A stretch of 64,000 nucleotides of DNA from positions 124,001 through 188,000 of the forward strand of contig JAWKKV010000002.1 in assembly GCA_041393015.1 (NCBI GenBank), written 5' to 3'. The translations under genes and the position numbers were made by a program. This document shows, one piece after another, positions 1-9,866 of this stretch. Under the pieces are notes generated by a model. It ran no database searches and was not told where the DNA came from. It worked only from the letters and a program-made list of their open reading frames with translations. The number at the start of each line of letters is the position of its first letter. Position 1 is the first letter of the stretch. The DNA comes from JAGQYH01 sp041393015 (GTDB lineage: Bacteria > Bacteroidota > Bacteroidia > Chitinophagales > JADIYW01).

Positions 1-680
1 GTCTTGTTTCTATAGATTCTTGGAGAATGCGGCATTGGAAGTTTATTCGCAACAATTTCATTCGACTCAACATCCATCAATACACCGGTTTGGGTGATAT
101 CCGCTTTCCAACTTCTTGGTGTATTGCCTTGATTGAAGGCGGATGCATATTTGGGTTGTCCATTTAACATCGCCATTCCGTTTAAATGACATCTGTCTTC
201 TGAGGCTAAACCAGTGATAAAAGGTGGTTGCCAAATAGGAGTGAAGTTATAGTGCTCATCTATTTTAATCAAACAAGAGAAATAAGTGTTCACACCATAA
301 ATGCCATCATTCCCAAACTCTAAATCATGAATATCTAGAAAACCAGTATGGTATGTTGCTCTTGGTACAAATAAGGCATCATAAATATTGGGTTTGTTAG
401 GGTAAAATTGAGCGAGTTGCGGAGAGTTGGCCAATAAGATCACTTCATCTAAACAAGCCACCGCCATTTTGCCTTTTTTGTAAGCAATGCCCATTGCTTT
501 TTTAAATGTTCTTGGCAATTGAACCAATTTTTCCGGTCCATTGGGACTTACAAAAACAATTTTTCCAGCTTGATAAGTGCTAATGGTAATGGTGCAGCCT
601 AATTCATTTAATAGTTTAGGAATTTCCGGACTGTAAGTACAAGCAAATGCAGGATATTTTGTCGGCGACTCGTTCATCAT
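1..680 (-). CDS. TIGR03032 / DUF4915-like protein, 3' end cut by window
   Basis: The reading frame is open from the ATG at 680 to the window edge, about 226 residues, so the C-terminus is missing. The translation carries the look of the TIGR03032 (DUF4915) family: an early STYQAGKIV segment, then FHDLEF-like and DEHYNFTPIWQPPFI segments followed by EDRCHLNGMA, which is the most recognisable family block. No signal peptide is seen, so a cytosolic protein is likely. The biochemical role of the family is not established. The gene starts about 24 bases after the stop of the upstream T9SS protein gene on the same strand, so the two may share a transcript. A second ATG directly follows the first (677). 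Family call is from memory of the pattern. Confidence 0.7.
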   Translation of the reverse strand, partial: MMNESPTKYPAFACTYSPEIPKLLNELGCTITISTYQAGKIVFVSPNGPEKLVQLPRTFKKAMGIAYKKGKMAVACLDEVILLANSPQLAQFYPNKPNIYDALFVPRATYHTGFLDIHDLEFGNDGIYGVNTYFSCLIKIDEHYNFTPIWQPPFITGLASEDRCHLNGMAMLNGQPKYASAFNQGNTPRSWKADITQTGVLMDVESNEIVANKLPMPHSPRIYRNK

Positions 681-704
681 CTTAATATAGGAATTAGTTT
701 AAAA

Positions 705-3329
705 CTAGTTGGTGAAGATCAATTTTCCATGACCTCTTTCATTGCCTAATTTTAAAGTGAAGCTATAAATGCCACTTGCTAACTGATTTTTTGTAATTAA
801 AAATTCATTTTCAAATCCTTCATCCATGAAAACAAGTTTCCCGCTTTGATCGTAAATTTCTAAAATTGCTTTTTCATAATTAGCATTTTCAAATTGGAGA
901 ATAGCTAATTGGGCGGTTGGGTTCGGGAAAAGCTCAAATGTTAAAGAGTTACGTTGTAAAATACCTAAAGTAATTTCAAATGTATTTAAGGTAGTATTGG
1001 TTTTAACAGGTTCATTGAAATCAAAATAAATGTACGCATCATTCGTAAAAACCGTTCCAAGAGGTTGATTATCTATCGGTTGAATATCATATTGGATATA
1101 ACCATTACTCCCATCATAATCTACAGTAGAATCAGGGAGTAATATATTATCAAAAGTCCAAGTAGCTTTTCGATCCTCTAAATAAAAACTATATGGATGT
1201 GATGCATCAACCATTTCGAAAGTGGTAACATCAAAATTGGTGTCGATAGTATCTATTACAATAACCCTAAAAGCTGTGTCTGTACCGGTATTTTGAAATC
1301 TAACGGTATAGGTGAAGAGTTCAGTAGATGGATGAGTGCTGCCATTTTCACTACTACCTAATGGTTGTACTAGTTTGTCGTTAGGATCAAAAGAACCAAT
1401 AACAATTTGCTTTAAAGTATCAGTGTTGTTAGTTCTAGCAATATCATTTTCAACTGGTGTAATGCGAAATACAGAGCATAAGGTATCTCCTAAGCTAGCA
1501 TCTAATGTAACATTTGAAGTAATATTGATATATCTCGTTTCAAAAGGTGTTAAGTTGATGAAGTTCCATTCATAAGTGTTATCAAAAACATTTACAGCAT
1601 TTGGATCAGTTGAAATAACACTAATATCTTCATCAAATTGGGCACTAATAACGCCACTTTCAGTAGTAGAACCTAAATTAGAATATTTGATTTTATAATT
1701 GGTATCAAATCCTCTTCTTGTAATGCCTCCAATGCCATCAATTCTTACATCTTGTTGAATACTTTCTGGTTGTAAAGCGAAATTTAAATTACTAATGGTG
1801 TCAGGCAAATTATCTAGTGTAATTTGATGAGAGCCAGGTTGTGCATTCCAAGCCGGTGGTGTATTTATAGATAACTCATAATTACCTTGTCCTAAAAAAG
1901 CATCAAATTCTCCAATTGAATTTGTAGTTAGTATAATGTTGTTTGGCTCAACAACAATTGTTTGGTTGGGGAGTAAAACATCATTACCATCAAAAGTTTG
2001 GTTGGTATTTTCATCGAGATAAGCAATACCTTTTATCCTTGTTGCTTCATTAGAAATATTTTCTGTAAAGTTTAAACGATTTCTATAATATGACTGAGCG
2101 ATATAACTAGTATCGTAATATGTAGTAGACCCAATAACATTATCAAGAATGTCTAAGTCTCCATCATTATCAATATCGGAAAAATTAAGCAATACAAAAT
2201 TTTGGTCATCACCAGTAATACCAATAGAAAACCAATATAATTCACTTAGGAAAAATTCTTGATAATCTGTTTCGAAGAAAGCAGTTCCTTGTCCAGTGTT
2301 TTCAAATACTAATGCACCAATTTTTGACGAATCGGAATCAAAAGCACCTAAATCAATCTTATATTCATAGAGTAAATCTTTATCTCCATCAGAATCAATA
2401 TCCTTAAACATATAATGTACTCCAGCAACGTTATTCTGAAAAGTGCTGTTAGAAAGTAAATTAGTTATTTGTTTTAAATTGAATGGTGCTTCAATATTGT
2501 CTTCAAATGGATTGGTGCCAGCCCCACCGTTGTTTTCAAAAAAAATGAAAGTATTGGTATAAGCGTAATTACCACTAGCTGTGCTATAGTCATAAATATT
2601 TAAGATAAGATCTAAGTCGCCATCTTGATCTAAATCATCTAGGTTAACAGTATTGATAACACCATAGATCTCCATTTCGTCTACAATAGGTAAAGTTTGA
2701 GTTTCTGTAAAATCAAAAGAATTTGGTGAGTTAGAATTGTTTTCAATTATTTTGATAGCACTCTCATAGGGATTGTTAGGGTTCTGACCGCTTCTAAAAA
2801 GGTCAAAATCGCCATCATTATCGATATCAGCTAAGGTGAAAGGATTAATTGTCTGAATTAGTTCTCTATCTTGAAATATAAGTTGTGGATTAGTAAATTT
2901 TACAATCCCATCTGAAACATTCTCTTGAAAGTATATTTCATTTCTGCTACTGCTATCAAATAACGCGGGTACTGTTTCAAAAAAACAATCCTCATCACCA
3001 TCACCATCAGTATCTATAAATAGATATCGAATGATTATGTTTCTTTCAAATTCTTCATTGTCATATATATTAAATATTTGATCAACTGAAGGCTTAAAGA
3101 CTTGTTGGGCATTTACATTTGGAATAAGTAAAAGTGATGCGCTAACTGACAATAATGCTCGATAAGTTCTTACATCAAACTTTGATAAGTTTCTTTTTAA
3201 GGATAGAATTTCTGTTAACAATTTTTCAATCGAAGCTGATTTTAAGCCAACTTTGATCTGTTTTATCAACAACTTTATTCTATATTTTAACTGTCTAGTT
3301 TTTCTTCCAAAATGAAAGGTTCTTTTCAT
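705..3329 (-). CDS. T9SS-exported FG-GAP/VCBS repeat protein
   Basis: A predicted 874-residue secreted protein. The start at 3329 is preferred over the in-frame ATG at 3353 because it gives the N-terminus MKRTFHFGRKTRQ, matching the neighbouring paralogue, and leaves a 10-base gap to that gene. The first ~55 residues are very basic; a hydrophobic signal core follows and ends near NVNAQ. Residues ~80-420 hold at least five acidic DxDxDGDxD repeats of the FG-GAP/VCBS type, expected to bind calcium in a beta-propeller. An SdrD/Cna-B-like segment lies near 430-510, a DUF7619-like block starting GSFDPNDKLVQP near 645, and a type A T9SS sorting domain (LFPNPT, then LASGIYSFTL) from about 798. Likely surface-exposed; substrate unknown. 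Confidence 0.85.
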   Translation of the reverse strand: MKRTFHFGRKTRQLKYRIKLLIKQIKVGLKSASIEKLLTEILSLKRNLSKFDVRTYRALLSVSASLLLIPNVNAQQVFKPSVDQIFNIYDNEEFERNIIIRYLFIDTDGDGDEDCFFETVPALFDSSSRNEIYFQENVSDGIVKFTNPQLIFQDRELIQTINPFTLADIDNDGDFDLFRSGQNPNNPYESAIKIIENNSNSPNSFDFTETQTLPIVDEMEIYGVINTVNLDDLDQDGDLDLILNIYDYSTASGNYAYTNTFIFFENNGGAGTNPFEDNIEAPFNLKQITNLLSNSTFQNNVAGVHYMFKDIDSDGDKDLLYEYKIDLGAFDSDSSKIGALVFENTGQGTAFFETDYQEFFLSELYWFSIGITGDDQNFVLLNFSDIDNDGDLDILDNVIGSTTYYDTSYIAQSYYRNRLNFTENISNEATRIKGIAYLDENTNQTFDGNDVLLPNQTIVVEPNNIILTTNSIGEFDAFLGQGNYELSINTPPAWNAQPGSHQITLDNLPDTISNLNFALQPESIQQDVRIDGIGGITRRGFDTNYKIKYSNLGSTTESGVISAQFDEDISVISTDPNAVNVFDNTYEWNFINLTPFETRYINITSNVTLDASLGDTLCSVFRITPVENDIARTNNTDTLKQIVIGSFDPNDKLVQPLGSSENGSTHPSTELFTYTVRFQNTGTDTAFRVIVIDTIDTNFDVTTFEMVDASHPYSFYLEDRKATWTFDNILLPDSTVDYDGSNGYIQYDIQPIDNQPLGTVFTNDAYIYFDFNEPVKTNTTLNTFEITLGILQRNSLTFELFPNPTAQLAILQFENANYEKAILEIYDQSGKLVFMDEGFENEFLITKNQLASGIYSFTLKLGNERGHGKLIFTN

Positions 3330-3339
3330 AGTATTGGTT

Positions 3340-4773
3340 TTAATCAATAACAAGCTTACCTGAAGCCATATTTTTGTCTAATATAACATTATATAGAAAT
3401 ATACCGCTAGATAAATGAAGTTGATGAAATGAAAATTGATTAGAAGTGGTTTTGTCAGTAAATACAATTCTCCCGGAAGCATCATATAACTCTAATACAA
3501 CAGTCTTAAATTTTAAATTATCAAAATATAGAACTTGTTGATTTTGGTCGTAAATTACTTGAAACGGAGCAACTATTTCATTATTTGAAGTTGATGTATT
3601 TAATAAAGTTATGTTTTCATGGAATAGCACACTATCTGTCCAAGCTCTATCTTCTGTGTTGTAACCCATTCCAATATAATTACTTCCTATTATTTCATTA
3701 ATATCAATATCGCCATCATTATCTAAGTCAATAGGGTAAAAAGCAGTAGAATTGGAAGATTGATCATTACTATAAGTAGCTCTTGTCAATAGAAGTTCAC
3801 CATTGATATCAAAATCAAAATTATTACTACTTCTATTTTTATGGAAATAAAGGTTGTCTTCAAAATAGAGTGTGTAGCCTTCACTTATCTTTTTTCTAGA
3901 ATGAAGTAATAGGTCGGTATTGCCATCCCTATCAAAATCAACGAATTTAAAATTATCGGGCCATGCAAAAGCACCGGAATCTGAGTTTTGAATCGCATCT
4001 TGATTAAAGTCGAAAGTTTGCCAAATAGAATCAAAAGGAAATAAAGCTTGCGAACCATTGTTTTCTAAATAGTTAAACTCATTTTGAAAAATACTGTTTC
4101 CCGAATGGCCGGTTATTAAATCAAAGTCTCCGTCAAAATCAACATCTAATAAACTTAATGATATTGGGAGTTGTGTTTGGTTATATTGAATATTTTGAAT
4201 TGAATTTGTTAAAACAAAAGCGTAGGGATTATTACTCTCATTCTCGAAAACGGTTCTTAAAGTATCACCTAAATCGGTTGAGGTAATGGTAAAATCGAAA
4301 TCATTATCATTATCAAAATTATGAACAGCAAAGGAAAAGCCATTGTAAGGATTAAAAGTTTCTACTGAGTAAACAACAATTGGCGCTGTAAAGTATATAT
4401 CTTCTATCGTTTCATTTTCTTGAAAGAGAATTCGATTCGCTCCAGGTCTATAGACAGCGCACAAGTAACAACGATGATTAAAGGTAGAATAGAAAACATC
4501 CATATCTCCGTCTAAATCGACATCTATAAATTGCACATCCAATATTTGCCCGCCGCCAGTAGGAGCAAATAGTGCAGTGTCGTTTATATCAGCATCTAAT
4601 GGACAGAAATTGTAAGCCTCGAAAATATCAATAGGCGACATAAATTCAAAAGTTTGTGCTTTTATATTATTACTTCCTAAGAAGAATAGACCGCTTAGCA
4701 AAAAGCTTTTTAGTAACCTTCTTCGATACTTTATTTGTCTTGTTTTTCTTGCAAAATGGAAAGTCTTTTTCAT
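3340..4773 (-). CDS. T9SS-exported FG-GAP/VCBS repeat protein, paralogue
   Basis: A 477-residue paralogue of the downstream gene. It begins MKKTFHFARKTRQIKYRRR, followed by a hydrophobic signal core ending NIKAQ. Acidic repeats include FIDVDLDGDMDVF, LLDVDFDGDFDLI, FVDFDRDGNTDLL and PIDLDNDGDIDIN, consistent with a calcium-binding FG-GAP propeller. The last ~75 residues resemble a type A T9SS sorting domain (LELYDASGRIVF, then LSSGIFLYNV and SGKLVID), but the usual FPNP motif is replaced by VIYDQNQ, so the domain is slightly degenerate. No Cna-B or DUF7619 module is present, unlike the longer paralogue. It sits between the longer paralogue and the broken third copy, all on the minus strand with gaps of about 10 bases, suggesting tandem duplication. 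Confidence 0.8.
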   Translation of the reverse strand: MKKTFHFARKTRQIKYRRRLLKSFLLSGLFFLGSNNIKAQTFEFMSPIDIFEAYNFCPLDADINDTALFAPTGGGQILDVQFIDVDLDGDMDVFYSTFNHRCYLCAVYRPGANRILFQENETIEDIYFTAPIVVYSVETFNPYNGFSFAVHNFDNDNDFDFTITSTDLGDTLRTVFENESNNPYAFVLTNSIQNIQYNQTQLPISLSLLDVDFDGDFDLITGHSGNSIFQNEFNYLENNGSQALFPFDSIWQTFDFNQDAIQNSDSGAFAWPDNFKFVDFDRDGNTDLLLHSRKKISEGYTLYFEDNLYFHKNRSSNNFDFDINGELLLTRATYSNDQSSNSTAFYPIDLDNDGDIDINEIIGSNYIGMGYNTEDRAWTDSVLFHENITLLNTSTSNNEIVAPFQVIYDQNQQVLYFDNLKFKTVVLELYDASGRIVFTDKTTSNQFSFHQLHLSSGIFLYNVILDKNMASGKLVID

Positions 4774-4783
4774 CTAATTAATT

Positions 4784-6312
4784 CTAGTTAAAAATTAGCT
4801 TGCCTGACGCTGCCTTTCCATCTAATGTAACACTATATATATAAATGCCATTGGCCAAATTTTTTCTGTCAATGATAAAACTTGATTGGTTTGATTTTAA
4901 ATGCTCCACTAAAACTCCTGTGGCAGAGTAAATTTTCAACTCTGCCTTGCTTTGCGATTCATTCTTGAATTGTATAATGGATTTGTCATGTGTTGGATTA
5001 CCATAAATTTCAAATACTAGATTGTTTTTTGCAATTACATTTAAAGTTGGATCATACGTGTTTTCCGAAAAATAGATTTTGTTCGCAAAGTATTCTATAC
5101 TGCCGCTATAGTAACCAAAATCAACATATTCAAATTGGAAAAGGTTAGAAAATATATCTAAGTCGCCATCTGCATCAATATCGACAAAGGTGGGTATTGA
5201 GGTTATTAGTTTCGTCAATATATTTTAATCTTTTTCAAGAATTTGCTCACCAAAACCATCAAAATTGTAATTCATTGTTGGTACCTAGGTTTTTACTGTA
5301 ATATCAGTCTTTTTCTTTAGGATAATAATTATAAGGCAATCAACTAAATCATCTTCTTCATTTAAGCTGTTTGAATTAAAACATCTAAATTTCCATCTCT
5401 ATCGATATCAACAAAATCTACAGAGTAAATATTTTTTAAAGAAGAATTTGTATTGGCAACAGCATAAGGAAAAGTTTGCCAAATGGTGTCAAATGGAAAT
5501 AATGAATTGGCTACCATCATTTTCAAAATTTTATTAAAATCTCATCGTTTATAATTTCTGTTGTGATAAAATCTTTATCGCTATCCTTATCTATATCCAC
5601 AATCTTGGGAAATAAGAAATATGAAAAAGTATTAGAATTAGGATGCATAAATGGTTCGGCAAAATCAAAAGAATTAGCTTCATTTGATTGATTCTCATAG
5701 TTTTCATAAATGTAATTGTATAAGGAACATAATGTCGAAATCACCATCCACCATCAAAATCTATACCTCAAATAGATTACCAGCGAAACCATAATTAAAT
5801 GCCATAAATGAACATATATTTCATCAAATATAATTGTTTGGTCAATTGAGATATTTTCTTGATAAAATGCACTATAGCATGGAAATAATCTGGATAACAA
5901 ATATTGATTTAAGGCATTTCCTTCAAGAGTAAGATGAAACACATCTAAATCACCATCATCATCAATCAATAAATTTGGTTTCAGCAATAAAATCATGCGA
6001 ATGGATCAGTTATAATGCTGGTGTCAATTACTAAGTTATCTGCCCAGGGGAAGTAATGACTACTTGTATCTACTAATACAGCTGGTGCTAAGTCAATATC
6101 TTGCGCTTTTATCGGATTCCCCAAAGTGCATAGTATTCCAAGTAGAGCTAACTTTTAAACAGCTTTCTATTGGCATAAGCTGATAACCCTATTATTTGAG
6201 ACTTTAATCGTTCAAGCTGATCTTGTTGTTTTGAAACCAATGCCAATTGATAGACTTTAAGCTTGTTTTTTAACTGTCTTCTTTTTCTTGAAAAATGATA
6301 AAGTTGACTCAT
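4784..6312 (-). pseudogene. Frameshifted third copy of the T9SS FG-GAP paralogue
   Basis: Fragments in different frames line up as one decayed gene. The start at 6312 gives MSQLYHFSRKRRQLKNK and runs ~54 codons to a stop; a second frame then supplies the missing signal core (LALLGILCTLGNPIKAQ). A third frame gives LIDDDGDLDVFHLTLEG, a fourth SFDFAEPFMHP and IVDIDKDSDKDF, and a fifth SLFPFDTIWQTF with FVDIDRDGNLDVL, matching the SQALFPFDSIWQTF segment of the intact neighbour. The last 144 codons (4784-5218) keep an intact C-terminus with FVDIDADGDLDIF and a T9SS sorting domain ending ASGKLIFN. Because several single-base shifts are needed, a functional product is unlikely unless the sequence is in error. 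Confidence 0.8.
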
Positions 6313-6516
6313 AGCATTCTTATTTTTACTAAAGTTAGGGAGTAAATCAAAGGATTTTATGACATTTTAAGCCGGATATCTAGTGTAAAATATTTGATTG
6401 TATTCGTAATTAACTGATTGTCAGTGATTTGAACTTAATATTTTCCAGGTAGAAAATGGTGGAAATTTTGTACTTTATCAATTAATTAAGTACTACAAAC
6501 AAAACAATTGTTTTAT

Positions 6517-6524
6517 TATCTTTG
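6517..6524 (+). promoter_or_regulatory. -7 box of rpmE promoter
   Basis: TATCTTTG matches the Bacteroidota -7 consensus TAnnTTTG exactly. Transcription would start near 6531 and give a leader of about 18 bases before the ATG at 6549, which argues against the in-frame TTG at 6522 as start. No convincing -33 TTG is seen at the usual spacing. Confidence 0.5.
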
Positions 6525-6548
6525 CAGCCTGAAATTAATAATAGTAAG

Positions 6549-6860
6549 ATGAAAAAGAATACACATCCTGAGAATTATAGAATGGTTGTTTTCAAAGACG
6601 TATCAAATGATTACTCGTTTTTAGGTAAATCATGTGCAGCAAGTAGCGAAAATGTGACTTGGGAAGATGGAAACGAATACCCATTGATTAAAATGGAAAT
6701 TTCTAACACTTCACATCCTTTCTTTACAGGAAAAATGAAGTTTATCGATACTGCTGGTAGAATTGATAAATTCAAGAAGAAATATGCAAGATTTGCAAAA
6801 CCTTCTGCGAATACAGCAGAAGTAGCAGAAGCAGCTCCTGAAGAATCAAAAGGAGAATAA
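6549..6860 (+). CDS. rpmE: Ribosomal protein L31, type B
   Basis: A 103-residue 50S subunit protein. The N-terminus MKKNTHPENYRMVVFKD and the central SEVT-like, GNEYPLIKMEISNTSHPF and TGKMKFIDTAGRIDKFKKKY segments are those of the type B (zinc-free) L31 family, which lacks the CxxC motif. The tail after RF is an alanine- and glutamate-rich extension common in Bacteroidota versions. The start at 6549 was chosen because it agrees with family length and lies just after a -7 box. It is a monocistronic unit closed by a strong hairpin terminator. Confidence 0.93.
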   Translation: MKKNTHPENYRMVVFKDVSNDYSFLGKSCAASSENVTWEDGNEYPLIKMEISNTSHPFFTGKMKFIDTAGRIDKFKKKYARFAKPSANTAEVAEAAPEESKGE

Positions 6861-6885
6861 AAAATAATCGAATTAAATTATATCG

Positions 6886-6917
6886 AAAAGCCTTCCATTT
6901 GTGAAGGCTTTTTTATT
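6886..6917 (+). terminator. Intrinsic terminator after rpmE
   Basis: The arms AAAAGCCTTC (6886-6895) and GAAGGCTTTT (6903-6912) form a perfect 10-bp stem with a 7-base loop, followed by more T residues. It ends the rpmE transcript a few bases before the next gene. Confidence 0.85.
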
Positions 6918-6925
6918 TTTGACTA

Positions 6926-8158
6926 ATGGCTAATAAAAACTTTGTTCTATTTGATCCTGCTCACGTAAAAAATCTATTGCCATTGGCATTTACTCGGCCT
7001 GTAGCTGATTTTAGAGTGGGAGTACTTACCTTAAGAGAGAAATGGAAAATTTATTTAAAAAGTGATCCATTAGTTTTAACCCAAGATTATTTGCAAGACC
7101 TTTTCCCTTTTGAGCAAAAGGAAGGTGAATTTGTTTATATCAATGCAAGTGTTATTCCCAATGAAAATCTTGGAATGGCAATTGAATCATTGAATAATGA
7201 TGAAGTGCTAAAATCTGAAAGACAAGAAGTGATTGCTTTTAAAACCAATACTAGATTCGAATCAACAGCAGAACTCTTTCAGACTATTGAGCAACATCAT
7301 ACCATTGAATATGCCGAATCATTTGATCAAATAAAGCACTGCTGGAATATCTTTCAATTGAATGGAAGTCAAATTAAAGCAGATGTTGCCTTGTTTAAAG
7401 ATGAGTTTATAAACAATAGCAATCTATTAGGGAATGCATTATCAGTAAGCAACAGCAATCAAATTTTCATTGAAGATGGAGCAGAAATTGGCGCTTGTAT
7501 TTTGAACGCTTCTAAAGGACCAATCGTCATTAGTAAGGATGCCATTATTATGGATGGAGCAATCATTCAAGGTCCGGTTTCCATTGGTGAGCATGCCGTA
7601 ATAAAAATGGGTGCAAAAATTTATGGTGAAACTACTATTGGACCACATTGTAAAGTAGGTGGCGAAGTAAGTAACAGTGTTTTATTCGCCTATTCTAATA
7701 AAGGCCATGATGGTTATTTAGGGAATTCAGTACTTGGTGAATGGTGTAATTTAGGAGCAGACACCAATAATTCAAATTTGAAAAACAACTACTCTGAGAT
7801 TAAATGTTGGAGTTATAACGAGCAAGATTACATTAAAACAGGTTTGCAATTTTGCGGCTTAATAATGGGCGATCATTGTAAATCAGGCATCAATACCATG
7901 TTTAACACAGGAACAGTGGCAGGTGTGGCAGCAAATATTTTTGGTGCAGGATTTCCAAATAAGTTTATTCCTTCTTTTTCTTGGGGAGGCTGTGATGGTT
8001 TCAGCACCTTTAGATTAGAAAAAGCATATGAAATGGCCAAGAATATGATGGATAGAAGAGGTATTGAATTTACCGCTGAACATAAAGCCGTTTTTAAACA
8101 TATATTTAAGGAAACTAATGGGTTTAGACAGTTAACTCCCAATCAAGAATATTTATAG
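6926..8158 (+). CDS. Alternative GlmU-type sugar nucleotidyltransferase/acetyltransferase (TIGR03991-like)
   Basis: A 410-residue protein resembling the Bacteroidota family annotated as UDP-N-acetylglucosamine diphosphorylase/glucosamine-1-phosphate N-acetyltransferase. The N-terminus VLFDPAHVKNLLPLAFTRP followed by ADFRVGVLTLREKW is characteristic. The C-terminal half (~170-390) contains hexapeptide-type repeats typical of a left-handed beta-helix acyltransferase, such as IIMDGAIIQGPVSIGEHAVI and KMGAKIYGETTIGPHCKVGG. The expected role is UDP-GlcNAc synthesis for peptidoglycan or other surface polymers, in the cytosol; this comes from family knowledge rather than any catalytic residue I can pin down. 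The gene precedes tpiA by 36 bases on the same strand. Confidence 0.82.
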   Translation: MANKNFVLFDPAHVKNLLPLAFTRPVADFRVGVLTLREKWKIYLKSDPLVLTQDYLQDLFPFEQKEGEFVYINASVIPNENLGMAIESLNNDEVLKSERQEVIAFKTNTRFESTAELFQTIEQHHTIEYAESFDQIKHCWNIFQLNGSQIKADVALFKDEFINNSNLLGNALSVSNSNQIFIEDGAEIGACILNASKGPIVISKDAIIMDGAIIQGPVSIGEHAVIKMGAKIYGETTIGPHCKVGGEVSNSVLFAYSNKGHDGYLGNSVLGEWCNLGADTNNSNLKNNYSEIKCWSYNEQDYIKTGLQFCGLIMGDHCKSGINTMFNTGTVAGVAANIFGAGFPNKFIPSFSWGGCDGFSTFRLEKAYEMAKNMMDRRGIEFTAEHKAVFKHIFKETNGFRQLTPNQEYL

Positions 8159-8194
8159 TAAAGGTAAATTGATAGATATAAAAATTATCACTCA

Positions 8195-8959
8195 ATGAGA
8201 AAAAATATAGTTGCAGGCAATTGGAAAATGAATCTTCTTGTAGAAGAAGCCAACGATTTAGCCAATTCAATCGGAAAATATATAAGCGAAAATGTGATTG
8301 ACAGTAATATTGAAGTCATCCTAGCGCCACCTGCACTTTATTTAGACAGCTTAGTCAATAATACTAAACATCTTTCTAATTTAAATGTAGCGGCTCAAAA
8401 CTGTTATCAAGCACCCAAAGGAGCTTTTACAGGAGAAATATCTGCTCCAATGCTGAAAAGTGTTGGCGTTAAATATGTAATTATTGGCCACTCTGAAAGA
8501 AGACTCTATTTTGGAGAAGATAATGAAACGCTTAAGCAAAAAGTGTCGGCAGTTTTAGACAATCATTTACAACCCATCTTTTGTTGTGGAGAACAAGAAT
8601 CTGAAAGAGATGCTGGTAATCACAAAGCATTTATTGAAAGTCAATTAATTGATTCTTTATTTCATTTGAGTGCAAGTGAATTGGCAAAATGTGTTATTGC
8701 TTACGAGCCAATTTGGGCAATTGGAACCGGTAAAACGGCTAGTCCGGAACAAGCACAAGAAATTCATCAATTCATCAGAGAATTAATTGCCAAGAAGTAT
8801 GATGACGCTACGGCAAACAACATAACTATACTATATGGTGGAAGTTGTAAACCGTCTAATGCTAAAGAATTATTTAGTCAAAAGGATGTTGATGGTGGAT
8901 TAATTGGCGGCGCTTCTTTATTGGCTGATCAATTTGTAGATATTATAGAAGCTTTCTAA
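8195..8959 (+). CDS. tpiA: Triosephosphate isomerase
   Basis: A 254-residue TIM barrel that interconverts dihydroxyacetone phosphate and glyceraldehyde 3-phosphate in glycolysis. Key residues are all present: Asn9 and Lys11 in GNWKMN, the electrophile His99 in IIGHSERR, the catalytic base Glu171 in AYEPIWAIGTGK, and the phosphate-binding ILYGGSCKPSNA and GGLIGGASL motifs near the C-terminus. Length is normal for the family. It lies 36 bases after the GlmU-like gene and 25 before prmA, so the three probably form one transcript. Confidence 0.97.
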   Translation: MRKNIVAGNWKMNLLVEEANDLANSIGKYISENVIDSNIEVILAPPALYLDSLVNNTKHLSNLNVAAQNCYQAPKGAFTGEISAPMLKSVGVKYVIIGHSERRLYFGEDNETLKQKVSAVLDNHLQPIFCCGEQESERDAGNHKAFIESQLIDSLFHLSASELAKCVIAYEPIWAIGTGKTASPEQAQEIHQFIRELIAKKYDDATANNITILYGGSCKPSNAKELFSQKDVDGGLIGGASLLADQFVDIIEAF

Positions 8960-8984
8960 TATATTTGGAATAATAAATACCTCT

Positions 8985-9818
8985 ATGCTTAAACTTGAAA
9001 TTACCCTTTCTGAAAACATTTCTGAAGAGAATATCGATATTTTATCTGCTTTAATCTATAGCTATGAAGTTGATGGCATTGAGGTTTTAGAAAATGGTTT
9101 GTCTGTATTCTTAAGCGAAGAGTTATTCAGCTCAAGTGATTTTAAATTATCTCTAGAAGAGTGGCAAACGATTCAGCCATTTACTTACCAATGGGAAGAA
9201 CTGCCAAACATCAATTGGAACAAAGAATGGGAAAGCAATTTCGATCCAGTATTTGTCGATGATTTTTTAACCATTAAGGCGGAGTTTCACAACATCCCAA
9301 CTTCTACCAAACACACTATTATCATTAATCCTAAAATGTCTTTCGGAACGGGACATCATGCTACTACTTGGATGGTGTCTAAATTGATGGCGCAGTTGGA
9401 TTTTAAAAATAAGAAAGTATTGGATGCCGGCAGTGGAACAGGCGTTTTAGCTATTTTGGCTAATGTTCTCGGAGCAACGGATATAGTGGCTTTTGATAAC
9501 GATCCTTGGTGCTACGAAAACGCTTTAGAAAATTTAGAAATTAATGGTGTAACCAATATCAAATTGATTGAAGGTTCGTTAGCTGAAGTTGACGAGGCTG
9601 ACTTTGATATAATTCTAGCCAATATCAATAGAAATTTTATTTTAGAACACGGTAACGAGCTTGCTAATAAGTTGAAAAATGACTCGTTATTAATAGTAAG
9701 TGGCTTTCTTATCCAAGATGTTAAGCTCATATTGGATTATTTTCATAACTTAAGTATGGTGGCGCAGTATTTGCTTACCAAAGGTGATTGGTCGTGCGTT
9801 ATTTTAAAGAAATGGTAG
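8985..9818 (+). CDS. prmA: Ribosomal protein L11 methyltransferase
   Basis: A 277-residue S-adenosylmethionine-dependent methyltransferase expected to trimethylate ribosomal protein L11. The family motif FGTGHHATTWM precedes the SAM-binding motif I LDAGSGTGVLAI (near 145-156), then AFDNDPWCYENA and the active-site-like ILANINRNF (near 210). The N-terminal ~100 residues form the less conserved substrate-recognition part. It is co-directional with tpiA and close to it, a common arrangement in Bacteroidota. Confidence 0.92.
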   Translation: MLKLEITLSENISEENIDILSALIYSYEVDGIEVLENGLSVFLSEELFSSSDFKLSLEEWQTIQPFTYQWEELPNINWNKEWESNFDPVFVDDFLTIKAEFHNIPTSTKHTIIINPKMSFGTGHHATTWMVSKLMAQLDFKNKKVLDAGSGTGVLAILANVLGATDIVAFDNDPWCYENALENLEINGVTNIKLIEGSLAEVDEADFDIILANINRNFILEHGNELANKLKNDSLLIVSGFLIQDVKLILDYFHNLSMVAQYLLTKGDWSCVILKKW

Positions 9819-9866
9819 ACCAATCGATAAACAACTAAGAATTTAAACCCCAATAATTAATTATAA

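Noticed and set aside
5523..5996. Two separate small genes on the minus strand
   Set aside because: Both are pieces of the frameshifted T9SS paralogue, sharing its DxDxDGD repeats.
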